A stretch of DNA of 64,000 nucleotides from an uncultured Aquimarina sp. (GTDB lineage: Bacteria; Bacteroidota; Bacteroidia; Flavobacteriales; Flavobacteriaceae): assembly GCF_947496855.1 (NCBI RefSeq), contig NZ_CANMED010000007.1:310001-374000 (forward strand), in the 5' to 3' direction. Of the stretch, positions 59,284 to 64,000 are shown in pieces. The position numbers were made by a program, and so were the translations under genes. The notes under the pieces were generated by a model. It searched no databases. It had not been told where the DNA came from and saw nothing but the letters and a program-made list of their open reading frames with translations. Positions within the stretch are counted from its first letter, which is position 1, and the number at the start of each line of letters is the position of its first letter.

Positions 59284-61599
59284 TTATTTTTTAAAAGAAA
59301 AATTGACTTCAAGATCCGTATCTGAAGTACCTCCTACAAAAGCCTTGAAATCTCCAGATTCAGCTTCCCATTTTTTATTGGCTGTATAAAACTGGATTGT
59401 CTCTTCGTTAATATTAAAAGTTATTGTCTTACTTTCTTTAGCCTCTAGTTCAACTAACTCAAATCCTTTTAGTTCTTTTACCGGACGTGTTAAGCTTCCA
59501 ATTAAATCCTTAATATATAATTGCACGACTTCTTTTCCTTTTCTCTTACCTGTATTTGTAATAGTTACAGAAACAGATAGATTTCCTCCGGAAGCAAAAG
59601 ACGGAGCATTTATTTTAAAATCTTTATACTTAAAATCAGTGTAACTTAGTCCATGTCCAAAAGGGAATAATGCGTCATTCTTTTCATCTGTATAATGCGA
59701 CCAGAATACCATTCCATCAGCATTAACTGGTCTTCCTGTATTCTTTACATTATAATATAATGGCAATTGTCCAACACTTCTAGGAAAAGAAACCGGTAAT
59801 TTTCCAGAAGGATTATAATCTCCAAACAAAACATCAGCAATTGCATTTCCTGATGCTGAACCCAAATGCCACGTTTCTAATATCGAAGGTGCCTTTTTCG
59901 CAATATCCGAAATTGCCATAGGACGACCATTCATAAGTACAACTACAATGTTTTTATTTACAGCATAAATCTCATTGAATAATTTTTGTTGAGGCTTTGT
60001 TAACTCTATACTTACCTGACTCCTAGCTTCTCCAGACTGAAAAGCTTCTTCTCCAATTGCTAAAACCACAACTTCAGCCTCTTTAGCCACCTTTACTGCT
60101 TCTTCAATGCCCTCAAAACTATCTCTGTTAACTTTTAAATCACGAACAAAACTTCTTTCACCCACTCCAAGGGCTACTCCTTTTGCATATGATATTTTAA
60201 CACTTTTATCTACTGTTGTTTTAATTCCTTCTAAAAGTGAAACTGCGGAATTAGGTGTTGCCATACCTCTCCAACTACCAATTGGAGTATCTTTATCATC
60301 TGCTAATGGACCTATAACTGCAATGCTATTGATATCTTTTTTAAGAGGCAATATGTCATTCTCATTTTTTAGCAAAACGATAGATTTTCTAGCTACATCC
60401 CTAGAAATTTCTATATGATCCTCGGTGTATATATCTTTTTTCTCTCGTTCTTCATCACAATATTTGTATGGATCATCAAATAATCCCAACTTAAATTTAA
60501 CTCTAAGTATTCGCTTAGCAGCGTCATCAATTAGTTTTTCATCTACTTTCCCCTCTTTCACCAACTCTTCTAAACCTGTTTCATAGGCTCTTCCTTCCAT
60601 ATCCATATCATTACCGGCATGTATCGCCAGTTCCGCTGCGTGTGTTTTATCTTTTGCATACCCATGAAATATCATCTCGGAAATAGATGCCCAATCAGAA
60701 ACTATAAAGCCGTCCCAATCCCAAGTATTCTTAAGAATATCTCTCTGCAATCCTTTATGTCCAGTCGCAGGTATACCATCTATTTCATTAAATGAACTCA
60801 TCATGGAGGCCACACCGGCATTTACTGCAGCTTTAAAAGGAGGTAATACTATATTATGCAACTCATATTCACCAATACTTACTGTGTTATAATCTCTTCC
60901 TCCTTCTGCAAAACCATATGCAGCAAAATGCTTAGCGCAAGCAGCTAACGTGTTATTTTTAGATAAATCATCTCCTTGAAAACCTTCAATTCTCGCAACA
61001 GCAATTTTTGAAGCTAAAAAAGGGTCCTCTCCAGCCCCTTCCATAACCCTACCCCAACGAGCGTCTCTAGAAATATCCATCATAGGTCCAAATGCCCAAT
61101 TAATCCCAGAAGCCGTTGCTTCTTTTGCTGCTATGGATGATGACTTTGTAATTGCTTCTAAATCCCAACTTGCGCTTTCTCCTAGTGGAATAGGAAATAT
61201 GGTTTTAAAACCGTGTATGACATCATATCCAAAAAGCAATGGGATTTTTAATCGTGAGTTTTCAATAACAGTTTTCTGCAATTCTTTAGTTCCTGCAACG
61301 GATGTAGCATTAAGCATGGCTCCAACTTCTCCATTTTTTAGTTTTTCGTATTTTTCTTTATTCCCAACATCAGAAGGTGGTCCCGTTACATCCCAACTCC
61401 CGTTATATAATACAAGCTGTCCTATTTTTTCTTTAACTGTCATCAAAGAAAGTAGTGAATCTACTTTTCTTTCAATAATATCTAAAGATTCCTGACTTCC
61501 TTTATCCTGAGAAAAACTAAATTTAGGAGCTAATAATAAAAAACTTATTACTACAATTACATTAATATTACTAAAATTATATTTCTTATAAATTTTCAC
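59284..61599 (-). CDS. GH3 family beta-glucosidase, BglX-like
   Basis: 771 aa; signal peptide; MMDISRDARWGRVMEGAGEDPFLASKIAVARIEGFQGDDL, WDGFIVSDWASISEMI, DALFPFGHGLSYTDFKY; C-terminal fibronectin-III-like domain. Confidence 0.95.
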   Translation of the reverse strand: MKIYKKYNFSNINVIVVISFLLLAPKFSFSQDKGSQESLDIIERKVDSLLSLMTVKEKIGQLVLYNGSWDVTGPPSDVGNKEKYEKLKNGEVGAMLNATSVAGTKELQKTVIENSRLKIPLLFGYDVIHGFKTIFPIPLGESASWDLEAITKSSSIAAKEATASGINWAFGPMMDISRDARWGRVMEGAGEDPFLASKIAVARIEGFQGDDLSKNNTLAACAKHFAAYGFAEGGRDYNTVSIGEYELHNIVLPPFKAAVNAGVASMMSSFNEIDGIPATGHKGLQRDILKNTWDWDGFIVSDWASISEMIFHGYAKDKTHAAELAIHAGNDMDMEGRAYETGLEELVKEGKVDEKLIDDAAKRILRVKFKLGLFDDPYKYCDEEREKKDIYTEDHIEISRDVARKSIVLLKNENDILPLKKDINSIAVIGPLADDKDTPIGSWRGMATPNSAVSLLEGIKTTVDKSVKISYAKGVALGVGERSFVRDLKVNRDSFEGIEEAVKVAKEAEVVVLAIGEEAFQSGEARSQVSIELTKPQQKLFNEIYAVNKNIVVVLMNGRPMAISDIAKKAPSILETWHLGSASGNAIADVLFGDYNPSGKLPVSFPRSVGQLPLYYNVKNTGRPVNADGMVFWSHYTDEKNDALFPFGHGLSYTDFKYKDFKINAPSFASGGNLSVSVTITNTGKRKGKEVVQLYIKDLIGSLTRPVKELKGFELVELEAKESKTITFNINEETIQFYTANKKWEAESGDFKAFVGGTSDTDLEVNFSFKK

Positions 61600-62254
61600 T
61601 GATTTTATTTTTTGGTTATTTATGATAAATGATTAAACAAATCCATCTTTCCTATTTACTTTAAAAATATTAACTCAATTATTGTTTAAAGAGTAAATAA
61701 ATATTTTAGATTTTTTACTATGAATATTGATAAAACTACGACATTACATCCTAATTCGCTATAATAAATTAATCTTAACATTGTATTTACATCTAGTCAT
61801 AAAAGCTTAAAAAGAATTCTTGAATACTCAAAAAAAACACTGTAATTCAGCTGTTTATGCTTTTTATTTGTTAAAATATTAAAGTGTTTAATATTGAATA
61901 AAAAAAAACTAGTAAAGATTAATTAAATATATTACATCAAAGAATTTTATAATTACTACTAAATATCATCTATCAATTTTCAAATCAAAAAGAAGCCTTT
62001 TATCTTAACATTTATAATTAAAAAAAAGCAATATCAAAATTAAAACAACACTTCTACTAGTATAAGCTTCAAACGTTTTGACGTTTTTACAATCAATAAT
62101 TTGTCATAAAAAGACTTAATTATTTAACATTAGCTTTTATTTTAACAGCATTATGCAGACTTTAGTCCTTATAAAATAAATATAAATTTATTGTAAGTTT
62201 TGGTTGTTACCATACGACCAACAATAAATGTCTGTAACTAAAAAATGACACAGC

Positions 62255-62590
62255 ATGTCTAAAACATATTATGATCCCGCGGATCTTAGAAAATTTGGAA
62301 AAATAACAGAGTGGAGCGAAGAACTAGGAACTAAATTCTTTGATTACTATGGAAAAGTTTTTGAAGAAGGTGCACTTACTGCCCGTGAAAAGTCTTTAAT
62401 TGCATTAGCAGTCTCTCATGTAGTTAAATGTCCTTATTGTATTGATGCTTATACCAAAGATGGCCTTCAGAAAGGAATTACGAAAGAAGAAATGATGGAA
62501 GCAGTGCATACTGGTGCTGCAATAGAAAGTGGAGCCACATTAGTACACGGTGTACAAATGATGAATAAATATGAAAAACTTTCTATGTAA
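62255..62590 (+). CDS. Arsenosugar biosynthesis-associated peroxidase-like protein (AhpD/carboxymuconolactone decarboxylase-like)
   Basis: 111 aa; GALTAREKSLIALAVSHVVKCPYCIDAYTKDGLQKGITKEEMMEAVHTGAAIESGATLVHGVQMMNK; immediately upstream of ArsS. Confidence 0.88.
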   Translation: MSKTYYDPADLRKFGKITEWSEELGTKFFDYYGKVFEEGALTAREKSLIALAVSHVVKCPYCIDAYTKDGLQKGITKEEMMEAVHTGAAIESGATLVHGVQMMNKYEKLSM

Positions 62591-62648
62591 AAAGATTCTT
62601 ATTTACACGTATAATATAAAAAGAAAATATCATTGCTAAAAATAATGT

Positions 62649-63704
62649 ATGGCTACTAAGTCACTGAAAAATAGAAATAACGAACTCGCTGATTCTCATA
62701 GACAATTAGAGATTCTTAATAACGGAATTTTCGCAAATGGCGAGCTACCAAAATTTGCTGATAAAATTGCTGAAACTGGTCATAATCCGTTGCGCCCTAA
62801 TAAACTAGAAATACTTCAGATTAATGTAGGCTATATGTGTAATCAGGTTTGCGAACATTGTCATGTAGACGCAGGTCCTGACCGAAAAGAAATTATGACT
62901 AAAGAGACCATGAAACAGTGTCTGGAAGTCATTAAAAAAACTGAAGCTCATACATTAGATCTTACCGGTGGTGCTCCAGAAATGAACCCTAATTTTAGAT
63001 GGTTTGTAGAAGAAGCTAGCAAAGCCGGAATCAAAGATTTTATTGTACGAAGTAATCTGACTATTATTAGAGCAAATAAAAAGTACTATGATTTACCAGA
63101 TTTTTTCAAAAAACACAATGTACACGTAGTTTCCTCGATGCCACATTGGACTAGAGGTAAAACAGATAAACAGCGTGGAGATGGTGTCTTTGATAAATCT
63201 ATTAAAGCGCTTCAGGAACTTAATGAACGTGGATATGGCATGCCTGATAGTGATCTAAGATTAGATTTAGTTTATAACCCTTCTGGTGCTTTTTTACCAA
63301 GTGATCAAGCGTCTATGGAAAAAGATTTCAAAAAAGCTTTATTAGAAGATTTTGGAATTCACTTTCATAATTTGTTTGCAATTACTAATTTACCAGTCAG
63401 TAGATTTTTAGATTATTTGATTGCGTCAGAAAATTATGAAGATTATATGTATGCATTGGTAGAGGCATATAATCCATCTGCTGTATCCAGTGTAATGTGC
63501 ACTAATACTATTTCTATAAGCTGGGATGGGTGGTTATATGATTGTGATTTTAATCAAATGTTAGATCTTAAAGTCGCTAGTAAAGTAAAGCACATTAGTG
63601 AGTACAATGAAGAATTACTACAGAACAGAAATATTATTATTTCTCAACATTGTTATGGCTGCACAGCCGGTGCAGGAAGTAGTTGTCAAGGAACTGTAGC
63701 ATAA
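62649..63704 (+). CDS. arsS: Arsenosugar biosynthesis radical SAM protein ArsS
   Basis: 351 aa; VGYMCNQVCEHCHVDAGPDRKEIM (CxxxCxxC), TLDLTGGAPEMNPNFRWFV, C-terminal QHCYGCTAGAGSSCQGTVA. Confidence 0.92.
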   Translation: MATKSLKNRNNELADSHRQLEILNNGIFANGELPKFADKIAETGHNPLRPNKLEILQINVGYMCNQVCEHCHVDAGPDRKEIMTKETMKQCLEVIKKTEAHTLDLTGGAPEMNPNFRWFVEEASKAGIKDFIVRSNLTIIRANKKYYDLPDFFKKHNVHVVSSMPHWTRGKTDKQRGDGVFDKSIKALQELNERGYGMPDSDLRLDLVYNPSGAFLPSDQASMEKDFKKALLEDFGIHFHNLFAITNLPVSRFLDYLIASENYEDYMYALVEAYNPSAVSSVMCTNTISISWDGWLYDCDFNQMLDLKVASKVKHISEYNEELLQNRNIIISQHCYGCTAGAGSSCQGTVA

Positions 63705-63716
63705 TATGATTAACAG

Positions 63717-64000
63717 ATGAATATTAAAACCGCCATATTAGTTTTTGCAAACTCCTCTAAGGAAGAGCTTCTGCATAAACCCATTATTGGTGGTGAAAAA
63801 CTATTCACAGAACTCACTAAAAAAACACTTTCTGTCGTTGAAAGCTCTGGGCTTCCTTTTTTTGTGTTTACAGAAAGAAAACAAAGTGGAAAGACCTTTG
63901 GGGAACGTTTCGTAAACGCAATTCAATCCATCTACGATCTTGGATATGAAAATGTAATTACTATCGGAAATGACACTCCTCATTTAAAGAAACATCATCT
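63717..64000 (+). CDS. TIGR04282-type (DUF2064) arsenosugar biosynthesis glycosyltransferase, N-terminal part (truncated by window edge)
   Basis: Translation from ATG 63717: MNIKTAILVFANSSKEELLHKPIIGGEKLFTELTKKTLSVVESSGLPFFVFTERKQSGKTFGERFVNAIQSIYDLGYENVITIGNDTPHLKKHH; absent from the ORF track because it runs off the edge. Confidence 0.85.
   Translation, partial: MNIKTAILVFANSSKEELLHKPIIGGEKLFTELTKKTLSVVESSGLPFFVFTERKQSGKTFGERFVNAIQSIYDLGYENVITIGNDTPHLKKHH

Noticed and set aside
1-64000. Transposases, phage genes, rRNA operons, CRISPR arrays and toxin-antitoxin modules
   Set aside because: None recognised among the ORFs or intergenic regions by eye; the only RNA gene supported is tRNA-Phe.

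Overview
AT-rich window with strong Bacteroidota/Flavobacteriaceae character: SusC/SusD pairs, VCBS/ASPIC lipoproteins and TAnnTTTG-type promoters. From start to end it contains: (i) the 5' part of a CusA/CzcA-type RND metal efflux pump on the minus strand and a HYC_CC_PP-like small Cys protein; (ii) a GAF protein; (iii) PUL-1 (about 2.7-20.9 kb), with a Nudix/NrtR-type regulator, a GntR regulator, SusC, SusD, a VCBS/ASPIC lipoprotein, a cytoplasmic GH36 alpha-galactosidase, a single-ORF glycerol kinase::glycerol-3-phosphate dehydrogenase fusion, an SSS symporter and GalE; (iv) a housekeeping block (PpiD, CNNM/CBS protein, LptC, TPR protein, OMP, CoaX) and tRNA-Phe; (v) PUL-2 (about 30-61.6 kb), with SusC/SusD, three tandem about 1106-aa VCBS/ASPIC lipoproteins, a vanadium-haloperoxidase/PAP2-like lipoprotein, GH13, GH65, two LacI regulators, a membrane-bound Y_Y_Y/LuxR sensor-regulator and two GH3 enzymes; (vi) the start of an arsenosugar biosynthesis cluster. 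The most interesting proposal is that PUL-1 is a dedicated utilisation locus for an alpha-galactosyl-glycerol, such as the red-algal photosynthate floridoside. Its centre is an unusual GlpK-GlpD fusion that would take the released glycerol straight to DHAP. All functional names come from reading the translated ORFs by eye. No database search was run.
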